A stretch of 64,000 nt of DNA from positions 248,001 through 312,000 of the forward strand of contig NZ_JAADJT010000004.1 in the NCBI RefSeq assembly GCF_011090165.1, in the 5' to 3' direction. Shown here one piece after another: positions 29,377-38,456 of the stretch (the first letter of the stretch is position 1; every line of letters begins with the position of its first letter). The notes below the pieces were generated by a model. The model was not told the DNA's origin, made no database searches, and saw only the letters and a program-made list of their open reading frames with translations. Made by a program: the position numbers and the translations under genes. This stretch comes from Duganella aceris. Its GTDB lineage: Bacteria > Pseudomonadota > Gammaproteobacteria > Burkholderiales > Burkholderiaceae_D.

Positions 29377-31031
29377 TACGTCTACGACACCAACGCGCGA
29401 CTGTGCAAAACGATCGCGCCGGAGATCGGCGCCACTGTGCTCAATTAGGACGCGGACGGCAACATCGCGTAGCGCGCGATCGGCCTGAAGCTGCCTCGAC
29501 GGCCACGTGCGACCAGGCCAGCGTGGCGACGACCAAGAAAATCACCTACGGCTACGACGCGCGCAATCGCTTGAAAACCACCACCTACGGCGACGCCAGC
29601 CCGGCGATCAGCCGCATCTTCTTCGACGACGGCTTGCCCGCGAAGGTCAGTTCGAACGGCACGGTGTGGACCTACACCTACAACAAGCGCAGGCTGCCAG
29701 AACAGGAAAGCCGGGCCTACGCCGGCAAGACCTACAACATCGGCCGTGCCTACGACGCCAACGGTGCGCCGACGAGCCTGAGCTATCCGGGCGCCAGCGC
29801 GCTCAGCGTGAACTTCGCGCCCAACCCAACGCGCTGGGCCAGGCGACGACGGTCGGCGGTTACGCCGCCAACATCGCCCACGCGCCGAACGGCGCTGTGA
29901 ACAATTTCACCTATGGCAGCGTGCTGCATTCGCGGCTGGAGACCATCCGTGGCATGACACCAGCAAGCGCTTGACCTCGATCAGCGGCACCACCGCGCTG
30001 ACCTTGGGGTATGACACCCAAGGTAACCTGACCAGCCGTGGTGGCGCCGCTTACGTCTTCGACCAAGGCAACCGGATGAGCAGCGCGACCGGCAAGGCAA
30101 GCTATGTCTACGATGGCTGGGGCCGCCGCGTGAAGCTGGCCAAGACCGATGGCACGACGGTGATTCAGGTCTACAGCATGGAAGGCAAGCTGTTGTACGG
30201 CAGTTCAGCGGTCGGTGCGGCGACGCCGACCGAAAGCCGATATATATACTTAAAAGATCACTTGCTGGCCGAGGCAGGCGTGGCTTACGTGCACACGGAT
30301 GGACTGGGCAGTCCGATCGCTCGCACCGGTCCGACCGGCACGGCGCTCACGCGTACGCGCTACGAGCCGTATGGCCTGACGGCGGCCGGCACGGCGCCGG
30401 CGACCATCGGGTTCACGGGACACGTGAACGATACCGACACCGCGCTGGGGTATATGCAGCAACGGTACTATGATCCGGTGGTGGGACGGTTTATGAGACC
30501 GATCCATTGCTCACGAATGTAAGCAATGGGGAAAGCTTTAATCGTTACACTTATGCTAACAATTGCCCATATAAGTTTATTGACCCAGATGGACGAGATC
30601 CAGAATTGCCCAGCTTTTTTGGACTGTCAACAGTGGCGGGATAAAGGCGGGATACGACGTTAGATCAGGCAGTATCGCAGGGTAGCGTAGCGAGAGATAT
30701 TACATTACCTGCCATTGCTGTTGCTGCGGCTCCATCGGCTATTGGGTTAGGGAGCGCTACTGCGGCTGTCCCTTTAACGATTGGAACTGAGGTCATTGCA
30801 TCTAACGGATCGCTCAAAAATGGACGTTTAGTATTGAAATTTCTGGAGGTGCTGGGTAAGGCGGAGCATGACGCGCCTAAGGCGCCTATACCTCAGACCC
30901 TCAAGCCGGCGACGATTGAAAAAATTGTTAAAAAGATAAAAAATATTCGAAGATGCCCGTCGCGAATAAAGATCCAAGCTCTGTACCTCCCCCTCCGCCA
31001 CCGCCCAAATCATCAATTAACTAGCTGCTAA
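29377..31031 (+). pseudogene. Rhs/YD-repeat polymorphic toxin gene, decayed 3' part
   Basis: Reading across frames gives the C-terminal half of an Rhs protein: YVYDTNARLCKTIAPEIG with two in-frame TAG codons, ITYGYDARNRLKTTTYGD, YDTQGNLTSRGGAAYVFDQG, HTDGLGSPIARTGPTGT, GHVNDTDTALGYMQQRYYDP, NRYTYANNCPYKFIDPDGRD. Frameshifts occur near 29480, 29820, 29955 and 30495. Behind the core the frame continues, interrupted by a TAA at 30642, into an alanine-rich and then lysine-rich tail (to 31031) that would be the toxin tip. The N-terminal half is absent. Non-functional as it stands. Confidence 0.8.
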
Positions 31032-31033
31032 AT

Positions 31034-31636
31034 ATGATGGAAAAAACTCATAATGACGAGAAGTTGCTTTGGCAAATGATTGATACTGCCTTGTCCGACA
31101 GTAATCTTAGAGAAGTTGTTTTACTTATGCAAAAGCTCGCCGGACTTGGTGTTTGGAGAGCGCTGGCGCGTATCGGTGAAATTTACGAGTTAGGTGTCGT
31201 TGGCGTGGAAATTGATACTGAGGAGGCAGTCAATTGGTATCGTAGAGCTATTTTCGAATGTGACGATCCCATGGCTCACCTTGGCTTAGGTCGCATATAT
31301 TTTAGTGGGCGCGATTCAATTCAGCAAGATTTCTCAAAATCTTATATTCATCTAATGAAGGCATATTCTCATGGATTAGTTGAAGCTGGAATTTTTCTGG
31401 GAATCATGGCGATGCATGGCCATGCAATGGAGCTTAATTGGAATGTGGCAGAGGATTTTTTCATAAATGCCACGAAAGGAAGATTCCCAATCGCCTATCG
31501 TTATTTAGCCTACATGGCGGGATGTTCTGGCAAGCCTTATCTAAGGATTTGGTACATCTTAAGAGAATTTTTTTCTTCATCTCGATTAAGAATATCGGAT
31601 AGAAACCATCCCAATCTGTGGAAGATCCCCGACTAA
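31034..31636 (+). CDS. Sel1/TPR-like repeat protein, possible immunity protein
   Basis: A 200-residue protein starting MMEKTHNDEK, two bases after the end of the Rhs tail. It contains Sel1-like helical repeats: ARIGEIYELGVVGVEIDTEEAVNWYRRAI, then HLGLGRIYFSG...DFSKSYIHLMKAYSHG, then GIFLGIMAMHGHA (listed in parts). Codon usage is AT-rich compared with flanking housekeeping genes. Small intact ORFs directly behind an Rhs tip usually encode the cognate immunity protein; that role here is inference. No signal peptide is seen. The 3' end reads through a basic tail SSRLRISDRNHPN. Confidence 0.65.
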   Translation: MMEKTHNDEKLLWQMIDTALSDSNLREVVLLMQKLAGLGVWRALARIGEIYELGVVGVEIDTEEAVNWYRRAIFECDDPMAHLGLGRIYFSGRDSIQQDFSKSYIHLMKAYSHGLVEAGIFLGIMAMHGHAMELNWNVAEDFFINATKGRFPIAYRYLAYMAGCSGKPYLRIWYILREFFSSSRLRISDRNHPNLWKIPD

Positions 31637-31829
31637 TGGATTTTAAATATTTAGAATCGATTATATCTTTGGTCCGGTGCTGGCGGAAAAAATACTGGCT
31701 GCCGAAATACCTCGCCAGCAGATCATCCGAAGCGCCGCGTCCGATGTTATCTGAATGGTCCGGTTCCCTGACCTGAGAATCCATGCGCGGCGCCGATAAC
31801 TTAACCAGCTGGCGCCGACACTGAATTGA

Positions 31830-32390
31830 ACTATGCGGCCCAGTTACGACGGTGCCAGCAAAATCGTCTGGCCCGAGGGGGATGTTCGATGGGTAACGGC
31901 AACGTGACCGGGTTGACGGATATCGGCGAACGGCGCCGGCATGTGGGGCACGGCGAGCTATCTGAGCGACGCGCTTGACAACATCCGCACCATCGCTGTC
32001 ACCGCCGGCGCGAACACGCGCAATATCAGGCTCAACTATGACACAGCAAGCAATTGACCGCCATCAGCGGCACCACCGCGCTGACTTAGAGCTACGACAC
32101 TCAAGGCAACCGGACCAGTCGTAGCGCCGCCGCGTACGCGTTCGGCCAGGGCAACCGGATGAGCAGCGCGACCGGCAAGGCGAGCTATGTGTATGATGGC
32201 TGGAGTCGCCGCGTGATTCACGGGACATGTGAACGACACCGACGCCGCGCTGATGTATATGCAGCAGCGTTATTATGATCCGGTGCTGGCCGACGCAAAT
32301 AATGGTGTGAATTTTAATCGGCATATATTGATCCGGATGCGGGTCGTCATGTTTTCTCCGATCAAAAAATTTTAAATTCGACTATTATTA
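31830..32390 (+). pseudogene. second Rhs core fragment with internal deletion
   Basis: This is a degraded copy of the segment at 29955-30640. Shared stretches include ISGTTALT, YDTQGN and GNRMSSATGKASYVYDGW, then a jump from SRRV straight to FTGHVNDTD and YMQQRYYDPV. Copy 1 has about 190 bases between those two points. In-frame stops interrupt it. It ends with FNRHI and, in another frame, DPDAGRHVFSD, the usual Rhs core end, with no toxin domain left. The fragment probably arose as a displaced Rhs tip cassette. Confidence 0.75.
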
Positions 32391-32394
32391 AAAA

Positions 32395-32694
32395 ATGTTA
32401 TTTAAGAACAAATATAGAGTTATGTTGCATGGTGAAAATCTTTGGATGACTTTCGGTGAAAATAAATGCATCGGTTTTTATGCGACGAGATATGTGAGAG
32501 GAATTGATTTTGAAGAGGCATCAAAAATTGCTATCGATTCGGTACAAAATGAACTGCAATTAAATTCTAATGTGTTAAATTCTAAAGAGAATCCAGTAAT
32601 AGTGGTTGTTGAAGAAATATTTAAATTACCATATTTTAAAAAGCAATTGAGCCCGGGTGTAGGATTTACTTTTTACCTTGAAAATGATGCCTGA
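32395..32694 (+). CDS. small AT-rich ORF behind Rhs fragment, possible orphan immunity protein
   Basis: A 99-residue protein starting MLFKNKYRVMLHGENLWM, strongly AT-rich in a high-GC genome. No family was recognised. It looks soluble, mixed alpha/beta, with an amphipathic helix DFEEASKIAIDSVQNELQ and a short EEIFKLPYFKK segment. The ORF begins right at the end of the second Rhs core fragment, the position expected for an immunity gene whose toxin domain has been deleted. The ribosome site is weak. It could also be chance open frame, though its length and composition argue otherwise. Confidence 0.5.
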   Translation: MLFKNKYRVMLHGENLWMTFGENKCIGFYATRYVRGIDFEEASKIAIDSVQNELQLNSNVLNSKENPVIVVVEEIFKLPYFKKQLSPGVGFTFYLENDA

Positions 32695-33026
32695 ACGGCA
32701 GTCTATTTGTCCAGTTCCGTGCGATCATATTTCTCGTCGTAGCTGGCCTTTATTTTGGATAAGGCCATGCTGGAAGAATTGATCGCTGATTCATCGCGTT
32801 CAGCTAGCCCCCGCCTATCAACGGTAGTGCCACATGGCTCACGGGTGGGGCCTAGCCCTGTTTTGTTGATGGTTGTTCTGGGAATGTCATGAAGGAGTTA
32901 TAGATGGATAGCAAGTTTGCAAAGCCTATCAATGACTATTTTCCTGAATTCGAGCGCCGGCGCAAAAGCGGAGAACTGCACTGATGCGCAGGCGCGGAAT
33001 TCGTCTTCTCAATGTACAAGGGAAGA
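32695..33026. other. intergenic stretch in the accessory region
   Basis: About 330 bases of intermediate composition with no recognisable gene family. A 26-codon ORF at 32904-32984 (MDSKFAKPINDYFPEFERRR...) is preceded by a good AAGGAG site seven bases upstream, and may be the 5' end of a truncated gene or a small protein gene. Nothing else was identified. Confidence 0.4.
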
Positions 33027-33632
33027 TCAAGAGGTTGCGCGCTTGCGCCTCATCAGCCCTAGTAATCCCAATCCGAGACCGAACATCGCGTAAGTGGAAG
33101 GCTCCGGGACTGGAGTCGAAATTGGGTATGGTAGCGACGAACCGTACCACAGCGCGCCCGTCAAAATCGCGGGCTCATAGACTGAGTGGAGACTAAAGGT
33201 GACGGCAAGACTCTGTATCATGCCGTTCTCAGCTCTCGTCAACTCATATATGTGAAATGACCCTGTGGGGCCGGTTGATAGATTGATGCCTGGGTGGGTC
33301 AGATTTAAATACGGTCCGAGTGGATTGGAAGTTTCAGTGGTCGTGTTTACGTATTCGCCGGGCACCAATACACTTCCGTCGCCAGATGAGAAGCCTCCGC
33401 TCCACCATGCGGAGTATGCTTCGTCCGCGATCCAGTAGGCCCCGTCGAGCGATTGGCCCGTGTTCATGATCAAGTGCTGATTTGCAGAACTGAACCTCAG
33501 GAAATAGTAAACATCATTCGCTTCTGCATTGCCTAGGGGCTGGTAATGGACAGAAAGGAATGTTTCGGCGGCCGCTGGTGGGCCGAGCGATGAAAGCAGG
33601 AGAAGAACGGCGCCGAGCATCTTTTTGAACAT
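33027..33632 (-). CDS. PEP-CTERM sorting domain protein
   Basis: A 201-residue exported protein. The signal peptide MFKKMLGAVLLLLSSLGPPAAA is followed by a beta-rich middle of unknown function. The C-terminus is VPEPSTYAMFGLGLGLLGLM followed by RRKRATS, i.e. the PEP motif, a membrane helix and basic residues. This signal is recognised by exosortase (EpsH/XrtA type), usually in bacteria with an EPS locus. No exosortase gene lies in the window. The protein is probably surface- or matrix-attached. Confidence 0.88.
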   Translation of the reverse strand: MFKKMLGAVLLLLSSLGPPAAAETFLSVHYQPLGNAEANDVYYFLRFSSANQHLIMNTGQSLDGAYWIADEAYSAWWSGGFSSGDGSVLVPGEYVNTTTETSNPLGPYLNLTHPGINLSTGPTGSFHIYELTRAENGMIQSLAVTFSLHSVYEPAILTGALWYGSSLPYPISTPVPEPSTYAMFGLGLGLLGLMRRKRATS

Positions 33633-33874
33633 GATTCATCCCTTGAGTTATATAAGACGGTTGAGAAAGCTCAAGCTTATACAGATGACCCAGTGTCGAG
33701 CTTGATGACCGTCACGCGCTGCGATGAAATCAAGGAGCCGCGCCTTGCGGCGCTCTAAGCGCACTGTTTTACGCATCGAAATGGTCTCTTGCTCGATCCG
33801 GCCTAGTCGATCACTCCAGGCTTGACTATAGTTCTTATCGTCTCTTCACCTTGATATCACCGAAAGGAGCGCGC
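33633..33874. other. divergent intergenic region
   Basis: 242 bases between the PEP-CTERM gene and the dienelactone hydrolase. Only a TTGACT at 33822-33827 resembles a -35, without a good -10 at the right distance. No other signal was recognised. Confidence 0.3.
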
Positions 33875-34693
33875 ATGAAAACGCGAGATGTCAGTATTGA
33901 CGATCCCTTGGAGGACTTTTCCACGCGGCAGTTTGAATTTGAAGGCGCCAGCAAACGCGTGTTTGTGGCGGGTACCGGTCCCGCCGTCATCGTCATGCCG
34001 GAGGTTCCGGGCATTAGCCCTCAAGTCGCCCGCTTTGCCCGCTGGGTGCGGGATGCCGGCTTCCGCGTCTACATGCCCTCGCTGTTCGGCCGCGACGGCG
34101 TGGTGGTGTCGGCGGAGGAAGGCTATGACGTCTTCCAGCGTCTTTGCGTCAGTGCCGAATTCAATGCATTGGAGTCGGGCCGGTCCAGCAAGGTCACGAC
34201 TTGGCTGCGGGCATTGGCGAAGCTCGCGCACGAGGAGTGCGGCGGGGTCGGCGTGGGGGCGGTTGGTATGTGCTTCACCGGAAATTTTGCATTGACGATG
34301 ATGCTGGATGCGGCAGTAATCGCGCCGGTGCTTGGACAGCCGGCGTTGCCGTTGAACGATCCCGGCGGACTCGAAATTTCGTCCGAGGAGCTGACCCAGG
34401 TGCGCGCCAGGCTTGATCGCGAGAAGCTCAAGGTGATCGGCCTGCGCTTCCGCGATGATCCGTTTTGCACCGCAGCCAGGTTCGCTGCGTATCAGCAGGC
34501 GCTGGGCGAGCATTTCGAAGGGGTGGTGTTGCCGGACGAGGTGGCGAACAGGAACGTGTCGCCGTTCATGGCCCAGCACGTCCCTTCGCCGCACAGCGTG
34601 CTGACGCAGAGCCTGGTCGACAAGGAGGGGGAGCTGACGTTGAAAGTGCGCGACGACGTCATCCAATTTCTCAAGGATCGTCTTCAACCTTGA
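33875..34693 (+). CDS. dienelactone hydrolase family protein
   Basis: A 272-residue alpha/beta-hydrolase. The start MKTRDVSIDD at 33875 follows AAAGGAG; a frame from 33851 is also open but lacks a site. The strand VIVMPEVPGISPQVARFARW and the nucleophile elbow GAVGMCFTGNFA (Cys in place of Ser, as in dienelactone hydrolases) support the family. The C-terminal His is in QHVPSPHSVL. These enzymes open lactone rings in chlorocatechol and related pathways, but no such genes are next to it, so the substrate is unknown. Confidence 0.83.
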   Translation: MKTRDVSIDDPLEDFSTRQFEFEGASKRVFVAGTGPAVIVMPEVPGISPQVARFARWVRDAGFRVYMPSLFGRDGVVVSAEEGYDVFQRLCVSAEFNALESGRSSKVTTWLRALAKLAHEECGGVGVGAVGMCFTGNFALTMMLDAAVIAPVLGQPALPLNDPGGLEISSEELTQVRARLDREKLKVIGLRFRDDPFCTAARFAAYQQALGEHFEGVVLPDEVANRNVSPFMAQHVPSPHSVLTQSLVDKEGELTLKVRDDVIQFLKDRLQP

Positions 34694-34700
34694 TAAATTC

Positions 34701-34749
34701 GAGCGCCGCCAGTGCCGCCGTCGACACCACGCGGCGCCTGGCAGCGCTC
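34701..34749. terminator. long hairpin between convergent genes
   Basis: GAGCGCCGCCAG (34701-34712) pairs with CTGGCAGCGCTC (34738-34749) with one mismatch, and the loop contains further GC-rich complementarity. It sits eight bases past the dienelactone hydrolase stop and 15 before the gabD stop. There is no T run, so it may be a weak bidirectional terminator. Confidence 0.45.
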
Positions 34750-34764
34750 CGGCTTTCGCTGCGT

Positions 34765-36210
34765 TTATACGCCCAGCAGCGACACCGACTTGGTGTTCAG
34801 GTACGACTCCAGCGCCTCCGGTCCGCCTTCCGAACCGTAGCCGGAGTCCTTGACGCCGCCGAACGGCATCTCGGCGCTCGGCGTGGCCGGCTGGTTCAGC
34901 CACAGCATGCCCACTTCGACGTTGTGCATCAGCTGGTGCGCGTTCTTGATCGAGCGGGTGAAGGCGTAACCGGCCAGCCCGAACGGCAGGCGGTTGGCCT
35001 CGGCGATCGCTTCGTCCAGCGTATCGAAACCGCGAATCGCGGCGATCGGGCCGAACGGCTCGTCGTTGAACACGCTGGCGTCGAGCGGCACGTCGGCCAG
35101 AATGGTCGGCGCGAAGAAGTAGCCCTCGGTGCCGACGCGCTGGCCGCCGGTGGCGACGTTGGCGCCCTTGGCGCGCGCATCCTCCACCACCTGGCTCATG
35201 GCGGCCACGCGGCGCGGATTCGCCAGCGGCCCCAGCGTGGTGCCGTCGGCCAGGCCGTCGCCGATCTTCAGCGACTCGGCGTGCGCCACCATGGCGCGGG
35301 TGAATTCTTCCTTGATGCTGTTGTGGACCAGGAAGCGGGTCGGCGAGATGCACACCTGGCCGGCGTTGCGGAACTTGGCGCCGCCGCTGGCCGCGACCGC
35401 CAGCGCGACGTCCGCGTCCTCGGCCACGATCACCGGTGCGTGGCCGCCCAGTTCCATCGTCACGCGTTTCATGTGCGCGCCGGCCAGCGCGGCCAGCTGC
35501 TTGCCGACCGGGGTTGAACCGGTGAAGGTGACCTTGCGGATCACCGGATGCGGAATCAGGTAGCTGGAGATCTGATGCGGATCGCCGAACACCAGGCCGA
35601 CGGTGCCTGCCGGCACGCCGGCGTCGATGAAGCACTGGAACAGCGCGGCCGGCGATGCCGGGGTTTCCTCCGGCGCCTTGCACAGGAAGGAGCAGCCGGT
35701 GGTCAGCGCGGCGGCCAGCTTGCGTACCACCTGGTTGATCGGGAAATTCCACGGCGTGAAGGCGGCCACCGGACCGACCGGTTCCTTCAGCACCAGCTGC
35801 TGCGCGGCCGGATTGCGCGACGGCACGATGCGGCCGTAGACGCGCATGCCTTCGGCGGCGAACCAGTCGATGATGTCGGCGCCCGCCAGCGCTTCGGCGC
35901 GGGCCTGGGCCAGCGGCTTGCCTTGTTCCAGCGTCAGCAGGCGGGCGATGTCGTCGGCGCGCTCGCGCAGCAGGTTGGCGGCGCGGCGCATGATGGCGCC
36001 GCGCTCGAAGGCCGGCACCTTGCGCCAGGCGTCGAAGCCGCGCTGGGCGGCCGCCAGGGCGCGATCCAGGTCGGCGATGCCGGCGTGGGCGACGTTGCCG
36101 ATCGGCTTGCCGGTGGCGGGGTTCAGCACCGGGATGGTCTTGCCGTCGGTGGCCTCGACCCATTCGTTGGCGATGAGGAGGCGGATGTCTGGGTAGCTGC
36201 TGGTGGTCAT
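34765..36210 (-). CDS. gabD: NAD(P)-dependent succinate-semialdehyde dehydrogenase
   Basis: A 481-residue aldehyde dehydrogenase. The start [18 protein letters not shown] at 36210 is chosen; the frame is open to 36384 but that part covers the promoter. Signatures are [27 protein letters not shown], the glutamate in [13 protein letters not shown] and the catalytic Cys in [12 protein letters not shown]. Length and order are those of GabD-like enzymes, which oxidise succinate semialdehyde (GABA shunt) or related short aldehydes. It is alone in its direction, with no gabT next to it. Confidence 0.9.
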   Translation of the reverse strand: MTTSSYPDIRLLIANEWVEATDGKTIPVLNPATGKPIGNVAHAGIADLDRALAAAQRGFDAWRKVPAFERGAIMRRAANLLRERADDIARLLTLEQGKPLAQARAEALAGADIIDWFAAEGMRVYGRIVPSRNPAAQQLVLKEPVGPVAAFTPWNFPINQVVRKLAAALTTGCSFLCKAPEETPASPAALFQCFIDAGVPAGTVGLVFGDPHQISSYLIPHPVIRKVTFTGSTPVGKQLAALAGAHMKRVTMELGGHAPVIVAEDADVALAVAASGGAKFRNAGQVCISPTRFLVHNSIKEEFTRAMVAHAESLKIGDGLADGTTLGPLANPRRVAAMSQVVEDARAKGANVATGGQRVGTEGYFFAPTILADVPLDASVFNDEPFGPIAAIRGFDTLDEAIAEANRLPFGLAGYAFTRSIKNAHQLMHNVEVGMLWLNQPATPSAEMPFGGVKDSGYGSEGGPEALESYLNTKSVSLLGV

Positions 36211-36382
36211 TGAGGGATCTCCGGTCATTAAGAAATATTGCGGTGTCAGCCCGCAGGCAACCGCTACTGTGCCAGAAATTCGCGAAACCGGTATGGTGGG
36301 CGCCAAGTTGCTGTTTATCAATTGCAAACATCGATGGAGCGTATACCATTGCCTAAAGGAACTTTCGTTGGGGAGCGCGGTC

Positions 36383-36829
36383 ATGATACGAGCGGCGAGA
36401 TGGCGTCAGCGCGGCATCGCGGCGGTCGAGTTGGCGGTGGTCTTGCCGCTGCTGGTGCTGATGCTGGCGTTTCCGGTCTACCTGGGCCGGGTGCTGTGGC
36501 ACTATGCGGTGATCCAGCAGGCGGCGCAGGATGGCGCGCGCTATCTGTCCAAGGCGCCGCTGGCCGAGATGAGCAACCCGGCGCGCGCGGCGGCGGTGGC
36601 GTCGGTCGCCGAGCAGATCGTCGCGGCGGAGCTGGCCGAGCTGGCGCCGGGCAGCGTGCCGTATATCGTCTCGGTCATGTGCGACGGCAGGACGTGCGGC
36701 GGGATCGTCAAGCCTGCCAATGTCCGGGTCGGCGTCCAGGTCCTGATGCAGGACTTCTTCTTTCCCGGATACACGGTACTGACCTTGCCCTTGATCGCCG
36801 ACGTCAATTACCCATATCTCGGTCGATAG
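36383..36829 (+). CDS. TadE/TadG-like pseudopilin
   Basis: A 148-residue protein starting [20 protein letters not shown], preceded by GGGGAG. One membrane helix ([21 protein letters not shown]) carries the TadE-like E-x-A pattern near the cytoplasmic border. The helix is followed by a periplasmic helix with [13 protein letters not shown], then two cysteines ([10 protein letters not shown]). Tad pilus minor pilins have this form. No other tad gene is in the window, so it is an orphan or part of a scattered set. Confidence 0.8.
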   Translation: MIRAARWRQRGIAAVELAVVLPLLVLMLAFPVYLGRVLWHYAVIQQAAQDGARYLSKAPLAEMSNPARAAAVASVAEQIVAAELAELAPGSVPYIVSVMCDGRTCGGIVKPANVRVGVQVLMQDFFFPGYTVLTLPLIADVNYPYLGR

Positions 36830-36852
36830 AGGGTGCAATGAATGCGTGCTTT

Positions 36853-38220
36853 TTAGACTCGGGTCAAAATCGAGCGGCCGATGCCGTGGTATTCGAAACC
36901 CGCTTCAGCCATCAGGTCCGGCCGGAACAGATTGCGGCCGTCGAAGACGATGGCTTGCTTCAGCGCCAGCTTGATGCGCTCGAAGTCCGGGCTGCGGAAG
37001 GCTTTCCATTCGGTGACGATCACCAGCGCCTCGGCGTCGGTCAGCGCATCCATCGGGCTGACCGCGAAACGCACCCGCGCCATGTCGCCGGCGCTTAAGT
37101 CCAGCGCCAGCACGCGCCTCGCTTCCTTCATCGCCACCGGGTCGTAGACCGCGACGCTGGCGCCGTCGTCGAGCAATTGCTTGATCAGCACCCGCGCCGG
37201 CGCTTCGCGCATGTCGTCGGTGTTCGGCTTGAAGGCCAGGCCCCAGACGGCGAAATGCTTGCCGCGCAGATCGTGACCGAAGCGCTTGGCGATCTTTAGT
37301 CCCAGCACCAGCTTTTGCTTGTGGTTGACCTGTTCCACCGCGCGCAGGATCAGCAGCTCCTGGTCGTACTCGCGCGCGGTGCGTTCCAGCGCCTGCACGT
37401 CCTTCGGGAAGCAGGAACCGCCGTAGCCGGCGCCGGCGTACAGGAAGCTGTGGCCGATGCGCGGATCGGAGCCGATGCCGTAGCGTACCGCCTCGATGTC
37501 GGCGCCGACCTGGTCGGCCAGGTTGGCCAGCTCGTTCATGAAGGAGATGCGCGTCGCCAGCATCGCGTTGGCGGCGTACTTGGTGAACTCGGCCGAACGC
37601 ACATCCATCCAGAAGGTGCGCTCGTGGTTGCGGTTGAACGGCGAGTACAGCTTCCTCATCAGGTTGCGCGCGCGTTCGCCCTCCGGCGTGGCGTCGCAGC
37701 CGATGACGATGCGGTCCGGGCGCATGAAGTCCTCCACCGCCGCGCCTTCCTTCAGGAATTCGGGATTCGAGACCACCGAGAAGGCGGCGCGTTCGCCGCG
37801 CGCGTCCAGCTCGGCCTGCACGCAGGCCTTGACGCGGTCCGCCGTGCCGACCGGGACGGTGGATTTGTCGACGATGACCTTGAAGCCGACCATGTGCCGG
37901 CCGATGTTGCGCGCGGCCGCCAGCACGTATTGCAGGTCGGCCGAGCCGTCCTCGTTCGGCGGCGTGCCGACGGCGATGAATTGCAGCTCTCCGTGCGCGA
38001 CCGAGGCGACCACGTCCGTGGAGAAGTGCAGCCGGCCGGCGTCGCGGTTGCGCGCCACCACTTCCTCCAGTCCCGGTTCGTGGATCGGAATGGCGCCGCT
38101 GTTGAGCAGCTTGATTTTGAATTGATCGATGTCGAGGCAGACCACGTGGTTGCCCAATTCCGCCAGGCAGGCGCCCGTGACGAGGCCGACGTAGCCGGTG
38201 CCGATGATGGTGATGTTCAT
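36853..38220 (-). CDS. ugd: UDP-glucose 6-dehydrogenase
   Basis: A 455-residue enzyme that oxidises UDP-glucose to UDP-glucuronate using two NAD. The N-terminal Rossmann motif is [47 protein letters not shown] and [21 protein letters not shown] follow. The catalytic Cys is in [13 protein letters not shown] and the C-terminal domain has [20 protein letters not shown]-glucuronate is a building block of many exopolysaccharides. The gene lies 9 kb from the EPS operon on the same strand. Confidence 0.95.
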   Translation of the reverse strand: MNITIIGTGYVGLVTGACLAELGNHVVCLDIDQFKIKLLNSGAIPIHEPGLEEVVARNRDAGRLHFSTDVVASVAHGELQFIAVGTPPNEDGSADLQYVLAAARNIGRHMVGFKVIVDKSTVPVGTADRVKACVQAELDARGERAAFSVVSNPEFLKEGAAVEDFMRPDRIVIGCDATPEGERARNLMRKLYSPFNRNHERTFWMDVRSAEFTKYAANAMLATRISFMNELANLADQVGADIEAVRYGIGSDPRIGHSFLYAGAGYGGSCFPKDVQALERTAREYDQELLILRAVEQVNHKQKLVLGLKIAKRFGHDLRGKHFAVWGLAFKPNTDDMREAPARVLIKQLLDDGASVAVYDPVAMKEARRVLALDLSAGDMARVRFAVSPMDALTDAEALVIVTEWKAFRSPDFERIKLALKQAIVFDGRNLFRPDLMAEAGFEYHGIGRSILTRV

Positions 38221-38456
38221 TTCGTCGATATATGTTTTCCGCGTACCGCTATGCTGCGACCCGAGGCGCAGGTGGGAACCGCCAACTTCCGCCTCGGCTG
38301 TAGCGTGCAGCGGGCGTAGTACAGAATACGCGCGCCGTCGCGCCGGCTTCTGATGATTGTCACTTTTTCATTAATTAGTTTATGCCAATTCCGCCGCGCC
38401 ACGCGCCGTGGCACGTATTATGCAAACACATCCCACTCGCAGCGGCGGAGCACTTG
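38221..38456. other. divergent intergenic region, ugd / sensor kinase
   Basis: 236 bases containing the two promoters. Nothing further was recognised. The kinase start at 38457 is preceded by GGCGGAG, and an upstream open extension from 38382 (MPIPPRHAP) lacks a site. Confidence 0.35.
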
